This document shows positions 44,201 to 55,124 of a stretch of 64,000 bases of DNA, in pieces. Within the stretch, counting starts at the first letter, position 1, and each line of letters opens with the position of its first letter. Both the position numbers and the translations under genes were made by a program. Below the pieces are notes generated by a model. It had not been told where the DNA came from. It did no database searches and was given only the letters and a program-made list of their open reading frames with translations. Source of the stretch: Diadema setosum (Eukaryota; Echinodermata; Echinoidea; Diadematoida; Diadematidae); NCBI RefSeq assembly GCF_964275005.1, contig NC_092705.1:13176385-13240384 (forward strand), in the 5' to 3' direction.

Positions 44201-47200
44201 TATTTCTCATCAGTGGCTGTAATTCGTCTGTTACATCTCAACAAAGAAGGACAAACAAACAAACAAACAAACAAACAAAGGAGCTCTGACATAATGGTAT
44301 GTGACTTGATATTGATTCCTCATCCAGTTAAAATACGACCGTCTGAACAAGGAGGCTGATAAGCAGCTGGGGTTGACCCACACAGTGGAGGAGAGGATCA
44401 AACTCGGAGACCAGATGTTTGATGCTAACAACATGGTCGATGCGCTGGATGCATACTCCAGAGTCATATTAGTAGGTTTTGACTCGCAGGTCATCCTTAA
44501 GTTCATAAGTATCAATAGTTCACTTTCTTCAAGTGTTGTTGTAGCTGGTCAGTACAAAGTTGCTGTTTTGATCTCACAAGGGTGGCTGGACTTTCACACT
44601 GGCACAAAAAACTGATACTATCTGCCCAAGAGCTGATGTGTTTGAACTTTGATTGTCTGATGCTCAATGTAGAGAATGTGAAAATTGTAATACTGAGTCA
44701 GTCCATTGGGTTGTGTCAACAAATTGCATGATGTCTATGTAACGGAGGCATCAACTCTTTCATTTCTCAATGAAGATCACTTCAAATGTGGTTAAGCTTT
44801 GCTGTGTCAGTATTAACTTTAGCCCCTGCTGTAGTAATGCATGTTCAAATCAGAAATATTTCATGAATTTGCTGCCCCACAAATTAATTTTCTCACCTAC
44901 GTTACATGGACATCACATTTACATAAAATTGGCAATTGATTCTCCAGTCTGAAATTGCAATACCCATGATGCTTGAGCAGTAAAACTTGATGGGATGCTG
45001 CTTTCTTTCTGAAGTCATTACTGGCAGTTATTTGCTTGGTTTTGATGAGGCCTGGATTTTGAGTTCGAGTATGTCACAAGAGATGACCCAACCCTGTGGA
45101 CTGACCCTACTTTCAAATCAAGTTGATGTGTGTGTACGATGTTATTGTTATACACCAAGGATAGTGAAAGAGATGGAGTGTATAAGAATTGCTGATTTGT
45201 CAGAGGCACAGACGAAATGAGACCAAACCTTTGCATTGAGACTGAATGGCCCGAATTCACGAAGGTGGTACAGTTGAAACCACGGTTTAAACCATGTTTT
45301 ATGCAGATTTCTTCTGCGTAAATACGATTGACAGATTGCGTACGCCAACAGATGGCCAGTAGCAAACGCGCATTGATACGCGCATGTCAAAGGTACGCCT
45401 ATTTCATGCTTATTTTATACCATCGTCAAGTTTAAACCACCTTTGTGAATTCGGGCCAAAGTGTCAGTCAGTGTAGCCAATGTATCATTGAAATCTGTGA
45501 GCTTTCGTTCAGCGAGAGAATATTTTGTGGACTTATCGCCATCGCTCTCCACTTCCTCCCGGCAGTATCTTCCCTGGAATGCCGAGATGCACAGGAAACG
45601 GGCCAAGGTGTACCACGAGATGGGGGAGCTCTATAAAATGATCGACGACCTCAAGGCGGTGACCAAACTGGTGCCGGACAGCACGGAGGTCTACCTTGAG
45701 ATGAGCCGACTTCACGACAGCCTTGGAGACTTGGACTTTGCCTTGGAGTGAGTGGCATGGAAATTTACAAGCAAAGCAAACAAACAATCAAGCAAAGGTT
45801 TTGCCGAATTGAAATATTATCTTTGATAACAACTTGTTACTTTAAAGAGGTAGCTAATCACTAGGCTCTCTTAGGAAAGTGATAGAAATCTGTAATTTTG
45901 AACACATTTAGTAAATCTGTCAACATACAAAAGTGTCTAAGAAAGAGGACCAGGATGTGTTTGTGCATATATGCATGTGTGTCTGTATATAGGTGTGTCT
46001 ATGTGCACAACCCAGTTTTGCTTTGGCATGATAAAAAGTGGTCAGGTAAAGATATAGGTTTTGATATTGATCTTGGCTGCTTCAGGAAACATAATGAACA
46101 ATCACTATCAAGAATTAATGCCGGCTTGGTTCCCCTCTGTTTTTCCCTTACAGAGATATCCGAGAGTGCCTGAAGCTGGATCCCGATCACAAGGAATGTT
46201 TCGCCCTCTACAAACTGTTAAAGAAAATCAAGAGATTTTTGGACGCATCAGAAAATTTTATCAGGGATGGCAGGTGAGAATGCCAGTAATCTTTGCATCT
46301 ATCTATCTTTTTATAAACAGTTCTGGAATTAAGATGTTCAATTGGAATTGGTCTTCGACAGCTTTGTTACTGCAGGGCTGCACACTAACCATTTTTTGTG
46401 TTGGTCTGACAGACAGGTCAGACTAATAGGAACCCAGTTTTTCCATGTTTTACTGGTCTGTTCCTGAAAAAGTTACTGGTCCGAAAGTGATTTTTACTGG
46501 TCAGGGACCGTCAGACCAATACCAGTGTGCAACGTTGGCTACTGTCTCAATGTGAAATTCTTCCATATTATCTCTATGTTTTTAATTCACATTTGATATA
46601 GTTGTAATACTTCTTTTATACAATGTCTGTTTCAATAGATAGAGTTGAGATTGTTTCATTGTTATTACTAGATTTTGATAGATACAGAGCTTTATTCTGT
46701 ACTGAAAATTATTTGAACATCATCTGTTTGATGCATAATATTTAAGGTCTGTTGTTTTCATTTTTTGTTTTTTGCCGCAATGAAACATGTAATTCTCATA
46801 CACAATTTTCTTTCAAAATTTAATATGACAGTGTGACATTTCTTTTAACTGCCATAATCACTTGAGAACTTATTCCATGAAAAGACTGGGTGTCTGAAAA
46901 TTAGGAGATTTCTTTTTTCAGAAACTCGATCTGCAATGAGTAATATCTCATATTTTCACCAAATGTTGTCATCGTATTTGTGTATACAGTGCACTCCCGT
47001 TACAACGAACACGGTTATAACGAAATTTCGTTATAACGAAGTAAAACTTCTGGTCCCAAAATTATCGCCATTAATGTCTAAGGTACGAAATTCGCTTATA
47101 ACGAACACGGTTATAGCGAAATTTTCGTTATAACGAAGTCTTTTCCGAGCCCCACGGGCAAAGAAAAACAAAAGAAATGTGCTTTGTTATAACGAAATGC

Positions 47201-50200
47201 GGACCGCTTTCGAAAATACGTAGCGGAACAAGCATGGGCGAACGCTTCACATCACGCTGTGTTCGCTCCGTGTGTCACGCACAGTTTCCGTCAATTTTAT
47301 GCTTTCTTTAATGTGATTATCCAAACGAAATTTAAAACGTACAGTGTACCATCCCGTTTCACATAGCTGCACAGTGTAAGATGAGTATTCAACAAACAGA
47401 ACATGATATATGCGTGGTTTCCTTGGTTTTGTTATGTATTGTATTTGTTCGGTTATAACGAAATTTCGTTATAACGAAAGAAAACTGCTGGTCCCGAGCA
47501 TTTCGTTGTAACGGGAGTGCACTGTAATAAGTATGTTGCAAGATTTATCATACTGATTTGGCAATCATTTTTGTTCTGCCACCCATTGCTAGGTATGATG
47601 ATGCAATTTCCAAGCTGGAGTCCGCAATTGAGACAGCAGGAAGCGGAGGCATATATGAAATCAGAGCCAATGCCAGGATATGTCACGCCCACAGAATGGT
47701 AGGCAGGAAGCATTTCTGAATCCTGGACTTTCCACTTTATACATTTACTTCTGTTTTAGAATTGAATACACACAACTTGTTAGTCTGCCCTAAAGTAGTG
47801 TACCTAAAAGTTAAAGGGAAGATAAACCCCAAGAACAATGTGGATTGAGTGAAAGCAGCAACATTAGAAGAACACATCAGTGAAAGTTTGAAGAAAATCG
47901 GATAATCGATGCAAAAGTTATGAATTTTTAAAGTTTTGGTGTTGGAACCGCTGGATGAGGAGACTACTAGAGGTTATGACGTATGAGTGGACTACAATAT
48001 CAAGAAAATATAAAGAAAATACTACAAAAATCCATTTTTCATGAAAATTACAAATTCCATCAACTTGATATTGACATATGTTAAGGGTAGCAATTATTCC
48101 CCCGCTCTCTGAAAGCGGTTGGTCCACTGCTCTTTCATAATTCTAGAAAAGTGAATTTTTGTTGAATATCCTTCATATTTTCTTTGTATTGTTGTCCACT
48201 CATATGTCATATCCTCTAGTAGTCTCCTCATCCAGCGGTTCCAACACCAAAACTTTAAAAATTCATAACTTTTGCATCAATTGTCCGATTTTTCTCAAAC
48301 TTTCACTGATGTGTTCTACTAATGTTGCTGCTTTCACTCAATCCACATTGCTCTTTGGGTTTACCTTCCCTTTAAAGAAATGGTATAGTTTTGGTTGAGA
48401 CCTAACTTCATTTTTGTAACATTTTGTTTTTGCTTTTTGTGAGATGATGAAAACTTCTTATGAAATGTGAAAGAGCATGTAATTCCAAGAGGAAGTCAAT
48501 GTTTATTTGATGAAAATTGGATTTGAAATGGCTGAGATATCCAAAACAGAGGGGTCATGATAAAAGGTGGGACCCACCTTTTATTGTGATCGCTTTGTTT
48601 TACTCTGTTTTTAGATGTCTCAGCCATTCCAAAAATAATTTTTATCACATAACCTTTGAATTCCTGTTAGAATGGTATGCTCTGTACTATTTCATAAGTG
48701 GTTTCTTGGTATCTCACAAAAAGTTAAAAGCCCAATCCTCATCTCCACCAATACTATACCATCCCTTTAAAACTTGTACTGTAGGTCTCATGGTTGAAAG
48801 GCTAATGCAACTGTGAAGACATTTCTGCATCAACTATAAATTCTGTATCAAATGTGAGATCTTTCAATAGATTTAAGAGTAAATGAAGTGTGCAGTGCAT
48901 CTTGGAAGTTAGTGAAATAGTTGATATGTTTGTTTGTGTTTTTTTGTTTTTTTGGCAGGGGGAGACTAAGATAGTTTGTAGATATCTTTATGGGGAATTA
49001 TTTTCTTCATGTGATCTGATACTTCTTTTATCGTAGTTAAAGATAAATCATGGTTCCAATTTGACTGCAGAACTGTGAATTGTCATTTTTTGGCTCTAAA
49101 ATGGAGACCTATGCATAGGAAATGTTAGCGGCATGCGATTCAATACAGCTGCTAGGGTGTATTTTGATTATCACATTCTGGTAAGGTTCGTCCCACCCAC
49201 TACTGAACGGGAGGGCACTTTCAGAACAAAAGTAGAATACACTGACTTATTATTTCACCCTTATGATCTCAAAATAATCCAAACAACTCATCATCCTGGC
49301 AAATCATGTCTTGCAAGTTTCTTGGTAGAGCTTTTCAATTTATTGTAAGCAAATTCCAAATGGTGGAAGGTGAATTTTGAGTCCTGTTGAGAAGTATGTT
49401 TTAGCTTAAAGTCAGTGGCTAAATCACAATTTTGTCTTGAACTGTCTTTTAGTATCGTCGTGACCTTTGTGTTTTCTCCGCAGGCACAACATACAAGCGA
49501 GGCACTCAAGATATGTGGTCAGGTTCTAAACCAGGATCCAGAAAATGTAGATGTTTTAATAGACAGAGCAGAAGCGTGTATACAGAACGAAATGTATGAT
49601 GAAGGTGAGATATACCAGGAATTATTCATTTATTGTCGTTCTCTCATTCTGAAAGTTTTTTGTGGACATTTATCTCAGGATACAATTTCACGGAATGATG
49701 CATTGATTGGCAATCAGGCAAGATCGCTCAACAAAAATTTTAGTTAGGGATGCTGTACAGACCAACTAAAATGTGTAGTCCTGTGAAATCATATGTTTAC
49801 AAACACACTTACTTCTGGCGAGATACAGGTACACCTTTAATACATAAAACAATCTATATGATTGATGTTCAGAATTTGTGATCCTTTGTATTAAAAAGGT
49901 GCACAAGTCTTGAAGAGAGACTTCTCGTTCATGCTGGTTCATTTAGTGTGATAGAAAAAAACAAACAAACAAACAAACAGGATTTTACCACAAGTAATTG
50001 CATGTTTCAAATATGACAGATTAAAAAAAAAGTCATTGCTATATTCTGAATGTAAAGTAACTGAAGCATTACTGTGTAGTAGGCACATAAAAAAAGTCTG
50101 GAAATTTTTGTTTTTTTATAATTGCTTTTTTGCTAGGGTGGTGTACCTATATTTGCATTCAAAATGCTTTCTAGTGGATTGTAAGTAAAGTAAAAGTTCA

Positions 50201-52535
50201 CTTTGCTTGTATTTATATATTTGCATTTCTTTCTGTGTCAAATAAACTTTGAACTGAGCCTTTTGGAAGAAAACAAAGATTTGCTGCAATAGTAATTCAC
50301 ATGGGATGCTACTGTAATCACCATAGCAACAAAAAGTTGCAGGATTTCATGTAGATGATGAAGAAGATGCAGTTATGAAACATATTTATTTGATTATGTG
50401 TTTTTATGCAATAGAGAGAAGACTTCCCCCTTTTTACATGATTAAAGCTTGCATCCTCTTCTGTGCCCTGTCTTTGCAGCTGTAAGCAGTTACCAAAAGG
50501 CAGATGAAATAGAGGACTCACAACGAACGCAAGAGGGTCTCGACCGATCACAGAAGCTCTTAAAACAGTCCAAAAAGAGAGATTATTATAAAATTTTAGG
50601 TGTTAAAAGGTGAGTGATGCATGTCATTGTGTTTCTTCAGTTACATCTCCAGTTTGCGTGTGGTAGCATGTTGTTAAAAGCACTGTCAAGAGAAAAGTGA
50701 GTGAGCTCCTTTTTGAGGAGAATGTCAGAAATTAACATTTCTTCCGTACACGTAGAATGATATTTAAAACCCTGGAACTCTCAGAATATTAACTTGTGGC
50801 CTCAGTAGCAGAAGTCAGTTTCTTATACTTGAATACCAGATGTGTAGTTTTGAGACCATGCAAATGTTTTGTTGTTTTTTATTTTTTATTTCTCCTGGCA
50901 AATGTGACCCAACATGATATTCACCCTTAAAGTAAAAACGTTTATAGATGATCAACAAAGCCATTTATTTGCAATTCCTTTCCAAGTGACACACTTTAAA
51001 GGGATGGTACAGTATTGATGGAAATGAGAATTGGGCTTTTAACTTTTTGTAAGATACCAAGAAAACACTTATAAAATAGTACAGAGCATACCATTTTATG
51101 AGGAATTCAAAGTTTATTTGATGAATATCTGGTTGGGAATGACTGAAACATCTTAAAACAAAGTAAAACAAAGCGATCGTAATAAAAGGTGGGTCCCACA
51201 CTTTATTAGAATCGCTCTGTTTTGGATATCTCAGCCATTTCAAAACCAATTTTCATCAAATAAACGTTGAATTCCTCGTGGAATTACATGCTCTTTCGTA
51301 TTTCATAAGAGGTTTCTCATTATCTCACAAAAAAAATGTGAGAAACCTGAAATTAGGTCTCAACTAAAACTATACGATCCCTTTAATGTCAAGCCACGGC
51401 TTGGTGAATTGAGTACATGAAACATTGTCACTTCTGGGATGGAGAAACCACAGAGTGAGGTGCGCACTGATGAACTATGACACTGAATTGAATTCTTGTT
51501 ATCCGATATCTGCCTCTGCAGAAATGCTGTCAAGAAAGATATATTAAAGGCATACCGCCAGCTTGCCATGCAGTGGCATCCGGACAAGCACGAAGGCGAC
51601 GACAAGGCCAAAGCAGAGAAGATGTTCATGGACATCGCAGATGCCAAGGAGGTGTTGACAGATCCAGGTAAAGTGCTGTAAAACTGGGAAAATTTTCACA
51701 CAACAAGAAACTAGCATGAAAATAAAAGCATACGGATATCTTTGCTTGCTATGTATGCCAGTGATTAATGTCTTAATTCTGCAATATAAAGACATGCAAA
51801 ACTCATCTTACTCAGCTGAGCGCGAAAAATTACTAGTAAATGTAAAAAAAAAAAATCCACTTTTGGGTGAGTTGTGGGTTATTTTGTTTCTACTATTTTA
51901 AAATTTTTTTAGTGTATTTGCTTTTTGTATGACTGTTGGAGCCAAGAAATACTCTGCCACAGTGAAGCACAATGATTGAAATAAAATGCAAGTCTGACAG
52001 TGACATGTGACATACTAATGGTGTTTAAGAGATGATTATAAGTTGCTTTCCTTCAGCAATGTATGAAATATGTGGGACTAAGAAAACTGCACTGCTGCTG
52101 AAATATCAGGGACATATATATATCACATCTTTTGGACATTGATGATTTCAAGGATGAATTCTTGTGTAAATTTACTCCCCCATGGTTTCTACACATTATA
52201 GAAAGAAGAAGGAGAAAAAAAAATTGTAGTATTGTTAGCTTATATAACTTGCAAATGCTCACAAAGAGCAATTTAGTGACATAAGATAAGTTTGATAGTG
52301 GCAGAAATATGGATATGAGGTGATTTGATGTTGTTGATTGTGTTTGTATTATCAAGAACAGCAACAAACAAAAAGTTTTGTCTGTCTTGTTTTTGCAGAG
52401 ATGAGGCAAAAGTTTGATGCCGGTGAAGACCCGTTAGACCCGGAGCAGCAGCAGCAGCATCACCACCACCACAATCCCTTCGGTTTCAACCCCTTTGGCG
52501 GTGGGGGGTTCCAGTTCAAGTTCCACTTCAACTAG
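38189..52535 (+). CDS. DNAJC3: DnaJ homolog subfamily C member 3 (p58IPK/ERdj6), 11 coding exons
   Basis: Exons 38189-38258, 40234-40344, 40949-41148, 44328-44471, 45566-45747, 46154-46273, 47593-47698, 49484-49604, 50480-50609, 51522-51667 and 52399-52535 join in frame with GT-AG introns into 488 codons (human 504). A signal peptide (1-22) is followed by tandem TPR units to about residue 345 and a J domain at 385-450 with RDYYKILGV and an intact HPD (414-416). The tail ends FQFKFHFN, as in vertebrates (FRFKFHFN). The protein is an ER-lumenal co-chaperone: the TPRs hold unfolded clients and the J domain stimulates the BiP ATPase. In mammals it was first described as an inhibitor of PKR/PERK. 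Near-identical blocks such as LLAAGQLADALAQ and KSKLALPDL make the assignment secure. Oddities: a QQQQHHHHH run (460-468) replaces the Ser/Trp-rich part of the human tail, and several introns carry MITEs. The ERSE-like site at 37797 suggests stress induction. Confidence 0.97.
40234..40344 (+). CDS. DNAJC3: DNAJC3 exon 2: TPR 1
   Basis: Residues 24-60. NTLLAAGQLADALAQYNAAI matches KKLLAAGQLADALSQFHAAV in human. Phase 1 at both ends. Confidence 0.95.
40949..41148 (+). CDS. DNAJC3: DNAJC3 exon 3: TPR 2-3
   Basis: Residues 61-127. DNDPDNYMVYYKRAAVYLAQ, then GKSKLALPDL, then GHIYKAREDYESV. Confidence 0.95.
41259..42946. mobile_element. TTAA-flanked small element split by a hAT-like insertion
   Basis: TTAACCTGTTGAAGAC (41259) and GTCCTCAACGGGTTAA (ending 42946) are inverted termini with TTAA at both edges, as in piggyBac-like MITEs. 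The flanking halves (41263-41290 and 42878-42942) match the intact 93-bp copy at 57213-57305, including CATTTCCCATAGACAC on the minus strand. The insertion at 41291-42877 interrupts it. Confidence 0.75.
41291..42877. mobile_element. hAT-like non-autonomous element with subterminal motif arrays
   Basis: Starts GCCCCCCCACGGAAAAAAGC and ends with the inverse (GCTTTCTTCCGTGGGGGGGG then GC); the terminal repeats reach about 28 bp through AGTAACTG. An exact 8-bp duplication AGTATGCT flanks it (41283-41290, 42878-42885), the hallmark length of hAT elements. Further copies of CACGGAAAAAAGCAGTAACT lie at about 41489 and 41519 in the left arm and, inverted, at about 42562 and 42611 in the right arm; half-copies are at 41447 and 42666. 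Length 1587 bp, no transposase frame. The interior is CTAG-rich (42065-42510). Confidence 0.78.
42970..43142. mobile_element. Hairpin MITE (GGGGGTGATTCATCAA ends), about 170 bp
   Basis: GGGGGTGATTCATCAATTTA plus GTCAGCGCTGACA on the left is inverted on the right as TGTCAGCGCTGAC then TGATGAAATACCCCC. The core has GATTGGCTGAG. The ends resemble those of 54951-55124. Confidence 0.7.
44328..44471 (+). CDS. DNAJC3: DNAJC3 exon 4
   Basis: Residues 128-175. LKYDRLNKEADKQL linker, then a TPR with VEERIKLGDQMFDANNMVDA. Phase 0 at both ends. Confidence 0.93.
45247..45460. mobile_element. MITE with GGCCCGAATTC termini, about 210 bp
   Basis: TGGCCCGAATTCACGAAGGT (45247) is inverted as ACCTTTGTGAATTCGGGCCA (ending 45460) with one mismatch. 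The inner arms share GGTTTAAACC-like and TACG-rich blocks. It sits in intron 4, about 100 bp before exon 5. Confidence 0.72.
45566..45747 (+). CDS. DNAJC3: DNAJC3 exon 5
   Basis: Residues 176-235. YLPWNAEMHRKRAKVYHEMG, then IDDLKAVTKLVPDSTEVYLE and LHDSLGDLDFALE; compare ISDLKAASKLKNDNTEAFYK and LYYQLGDHELSL in human. Confidence 0.95.
46154..46273 (+). CDS. DNAJC3: DNAJC3 exon 6
   Basis: Residues 236-275. IRECLKLDPDHKECFALYK matches VRECLKLDQDHKRCFAHYK; ends FIRDGR. Confidence 0.95.
46376..46532. mobile_element. Imperfect hairpin repeat with GTCTGAC blocks
   Basis: GGCTGCACACTAACC and TTGGTCTGAC on the left mirror GTCAGACCAATACCAGTGTG then CAAC on the right. Internal copies of TACTGGTC and GGTCAGAC. 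Probably a diverged MITE. Confidence 0.45.
46987..47524. mobile_element. TA-flanked pogo/Tigger-like non-autonomous element
   Basis: CAGTGCACTCCCGTTACAAC plus GAA at 46987-47009 is exactly inverted at 47502-47524, with TA on both sides. Repeats of GGTTATAACGAAATTTCGTT inside both ends give long inverted structure. These ends resemble Tc1/mariner-group (pogo) transposons; no transposase is present. CpG-rich interior (47210-47290). Confidence 0.78.
47593..47698 (+). CDS. DNAJC3: DNAJC3 exon 7
   Basis: Residues 276-311. RYDDAISKLESAIETAGSGG aligns with RYTDATSKYESVMKTEPSIA; ends RICHAHRM. Confidence 0.93.
47813..48373. mobile_element. Palindromic MITE, about 560-bp family, copy 2
   Basis: Starts AAAGGGAAGATAAACCC and ends GGGTTTACCTTCCCTTT. 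The arms are nearly perfectly complementary for over 150 bp (TGGATGAGGAGACTACTAGA on the left, its inverse on the right), much tidier than copy 1, so a younger insertion. It abuts the next element without spacer. Confidence 0.82.
48374..48768. mobile_element. Palindromic foldback MITE, about 390-bp family, copy 3
   Basis: Starts AAAGAAATGGTATAGTTTTG and ends ATACTATACCATCCCTTT; the core has AGGTGGGACCCACCT. Begins exactly where the 47813-48373 element ends. Confidence 0.82.
49484..49604 (+). CDS. DNAJC3: DNAJC3 exon 8
   Basis: Residues 312-351. EALKICGQVLNQDPENVDVL, then DRAEACIQNEMYDE; compare EAIRVCSEVLQMEPDNVNAL and DRAEAYLIEEMYDE in human. Confidence 0.95.
50480..50609 (+). CDS. DNAJC3: DNAJC3 exon 9: last TPR and J-domain helix I
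   Basis: Residues 352-394. QEGLDRSQKLLKQSKKRDYY then KILGVK, matching EGLEKAQRLLKQSQKRDYY and KILGVK. Confidence 0.95.
50998..51384. mobile_element. Palindromic foldback MITE, about 390-bp family, copy 4
   Basis: Starts AAAGGGATGGTACAGTATTG and ends ACTATACGATCCCTTT; core GCGATCGTAATAAAAGGTGG then GTCCCAC. In intron 9 of DNAJC3. Confidence 0.82.
51522..51667 (+). CDS. DNAJC3: DNAJC3 exon 10: J-domain core
   Basis: Residues 395-443. KAYRQLAMQWHPDKHEGDDK with HPD encoded at 51577-51585, then IADAKEVLTDP. The J domain is intact and predicted able to stimulate BiP. Confidence 0.97.
52399..52535 (+). CDS. DNAJC3: DNAJC3 exon 11: C-terminus
   Basis: Residues 444-488. MRQKFDAGEDPLDPE, then four Gln and five His, then NPFGFNPFGGGGFQFKFHFN and TAG. 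The FDxGEDPLD and final FKFHFN blocks are family signatures. Confidence 0.96.
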
Positions 52536-53802
52536 CTCGGGGTGCCCACTGGGCTTTCGTTCGTCTTGTTGGACATTCATCTGTTTTCTCGTGCGTTCCA
52601 ATACATGTTTTCCTCCTCCCTTATCAACGTTTGGGCTGTTACCATGGTTTCATCATCGCTGCTTTGCATTGTGGGATACCAGCACCTGAACTACTACATT
52701 TCGGAGACAATGAGACTCTGTACAGACAATGCTTCTTCTGCTTTCCAATGCACAGCTGGACCTTTTCAAAATACTAAACTAACTCTTGTCATACATAGGG
52801 TTTCAGTGTGTTAACCATTCCTAAATGTTATCATAGCATAGTGTCTGAGTGACACCAGTATTACAGACAGCATAATCTGGGACTAATGGTACACAAATGC
52901 ATTCATGTGTTGCTCCAAATAGAGGATAATCTTCGTATTTGCTCCTGTAAATTTTGATGACTCAGTGCAGTGGACTGGACGTAAAAATATTGAACTCTCC
53001 TTTTGCAGACAAAATTTGTGGACAGTATGAAAGAAGAGCAGTTTGTTATCGGGAGGCTCTATATCTTGGTATTGGAAGCGCTGAGGAGACACCTCATCAT
53101 AGATCGTGGGGATGCCACTGTCCAAGTTGATGCACCTTAACATGTTCCTTATGGAAACTCAGTGTGCCATGCATTAACCCCACATGGGAATACAAGATCA
53201 TTGTGGAGTCAGAGGGTATGATTTCATGGGGAAAAAAAGTTGGCTTTAAATGAATAATGAGGTCCTTTGTTAGTCACTCCACATGGTACTAGGATAGATA
53301 TCTATGTGGTTTGATATTGGAATGTCAAGTTGTGTAAGGAGTGATAATCACAGCCAAAAGTCAACAAGTGCTCCTGCGTGATGTGATATGTGGGAATGCT
53401 GCAGGTGCCCACATGTACACATCGTACCAAACTAATGACAGAGAAGAAAGTAGTGGGGACTATTCCATGGTGCATGCTGCCATGCTTTTTGAATGTCCAG
53501 TGCATTGTACTGAATGGTCACTGTTAGTCTCGCCATGACACATCATAGGGACTTGTCAGTCCAGCTTCGTAGGGTCACCATGGCATTAGTCCTGCTGACC
53601 CTATGATTTGCTCTTTTTATTGCCCAAATAATGAACTGATGGGACTCTGTTAGTATCAACAAGGTAGATATTTGTTCTGCCAATGAAAGATAGTTTGAAT
53701 CATATCAAAAATTCTTAAGTCTTTGTAGTGATGATTTTCTTACAAACACCTCTAGTGCCTTCTATCTATTCCATTTATTCTTTATGTTTGATGTATGCCT
53801 AC

Positions 53803-53843
53803 ACTCACACACAAACACACACAAACACACACACACACACACA
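53803..53843 (+). repeat. (AC)n microsatellite
   Basis: AC units with ACAA interruptions. Confidence 0.92.
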
Positions 53844-53944
53844 AGAGTATGTAGTTGATTCTCTGTTCAAGTGCTCCAAGGAGAAAGGTCAATGTACAAT
53901 GTTCATCACAGTTAAACACAGAGTTCAACATTAACTTTTTTCTC

Positions 53945-54135
53945 CGATGACCCATTCAGGCCACTAAAGTCTTTGAATCTGAAATTTTGGTGGCCCCAAA
54001 AGGGAATGTAGAGGCCTAAAATAAGGGGAAATATAAGAATTCAATGTGAATTTTAGCTGCCTGATCTGGCCACCAAAAGATAACCATTTTGGAAATTTGG
54101 TGGCCCGACATCAAGTTTTTCGTGGCCCTTGCCCA
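53945..54135 (+). repeat. Dispersed repeat, relative of 6268-6440
   Basis: CTAAAGTCTTTGAATCTGAA and several GTGGCC motifs near both ends (TGGTGGCCCC, TGGCCACC, GGTGGCCC). Probably a diverged MITE. Confidence 0.5.
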
Positions 54136-54950
54136 CCACTAATGTCGATCCCTGCGTAACACATCTTCCACTTCTTGGGTCAAATCTTTGATTGTTGCCG
54201 TGTCGATACATGTCTGCTAGAATGTTTGTGGGCACTGCCTTAGGGTGAATGGTCAAAGACTCCCATAGAGTCCTGCAGTCATATATCATATAAAAGGGGC
54301 TGGCTGTGTGGTGGATAGATAGTCAATTCAGTTTGGCTACCAAACAGCTGTACATGTACATGTGCCAAACTGCCTGTAGAGGGCAGTGTTTTACTTTGCA
54401 GTCAACATGATCACTAGGTTTCTTGCATCAGGCCTTGCTTTCAAGAGTATCCACTGTCCTGGCTCACAGTTCCTCTCAAATTCCTACATATGATTTGGAA
54501 TGATCTGTATTGACGGCCAATAGTAGACACATTGTTGGGGAAAAGGCGGGAAATTTTGGTCATTCTGTGTTCAACTAGGGCTGTACCACTTGATGAATGA
54601 CTGCTTCTTAATATTGTACTGTACCAATCCTCGCCTATGCATAAATCTGTGTGCTCTTTTGTGTTTCTTAGAAAATACTGGGGTGTTGCAAAAATCTTAG
54701 GGATGATCTATTGCATAGTGAGCAGGTAAATAATAAGAAAAAACAAAATTAATGGTCAACGACTTCCTCTGAATTACTGCGTTAAAAGTTATGTGTTTGT
54801 CTCCAAAGCAGATGTTAGATGTTGAACCAGCCAGTATGTCTATTTCATATACAAGTAGTTAGATGAGCATAGCCAGTGATGTTGCTCTTCACTCTCCATA
54901 ATTCAGGTTGTACTCTTAGACATGTCTGACAACTACAGGTCATGTGACAC

Positions 54951-55124
54951 CAGGGGGGCATTTCATGAAGGAACTTGTCGGATAAAATGTCCGGCAAGTC
55001 AATTATATCCGACAAGTTCAGAGAAATCAGCCAATCAGACTAAAGAATTTCTCAAAACTTGTCGAATATAATTGACTTGTCAGATATTTTATCCAACAAG
55101 TTCCTTCATGAAATGCCCCCCTGA
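54951..55124. mobile_element. Hairpin MITE with CAGGGGGGCATTTCATGAA ends, about 175 bp
   Basis: The left end CAGGGGGGCATTTCATGAAG is inverted as CTTCATGAAATGCCCCCCTG on the right. Arms continue through GGAACTTGTCGGATAAAATG with few mismatches; the core has AGCCAATCAGACT. Confidence 0.8.

Larger units (their letters stand above)
38259..52398 (+). other. DNAJC3 introns: remaining content
   Basis: Besides the elements listed separately, the introns are AT-rich. A perfect 18-bp palindrome GGTAATGTATACATTACC sits at about 40412-40429 in intron 2, and a T-run/G-run junction at about 43229-43250 in intron 3. Frames such as 39150-39491 in intron 1 look like chance or repeat translation. Confidence 0.5.
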
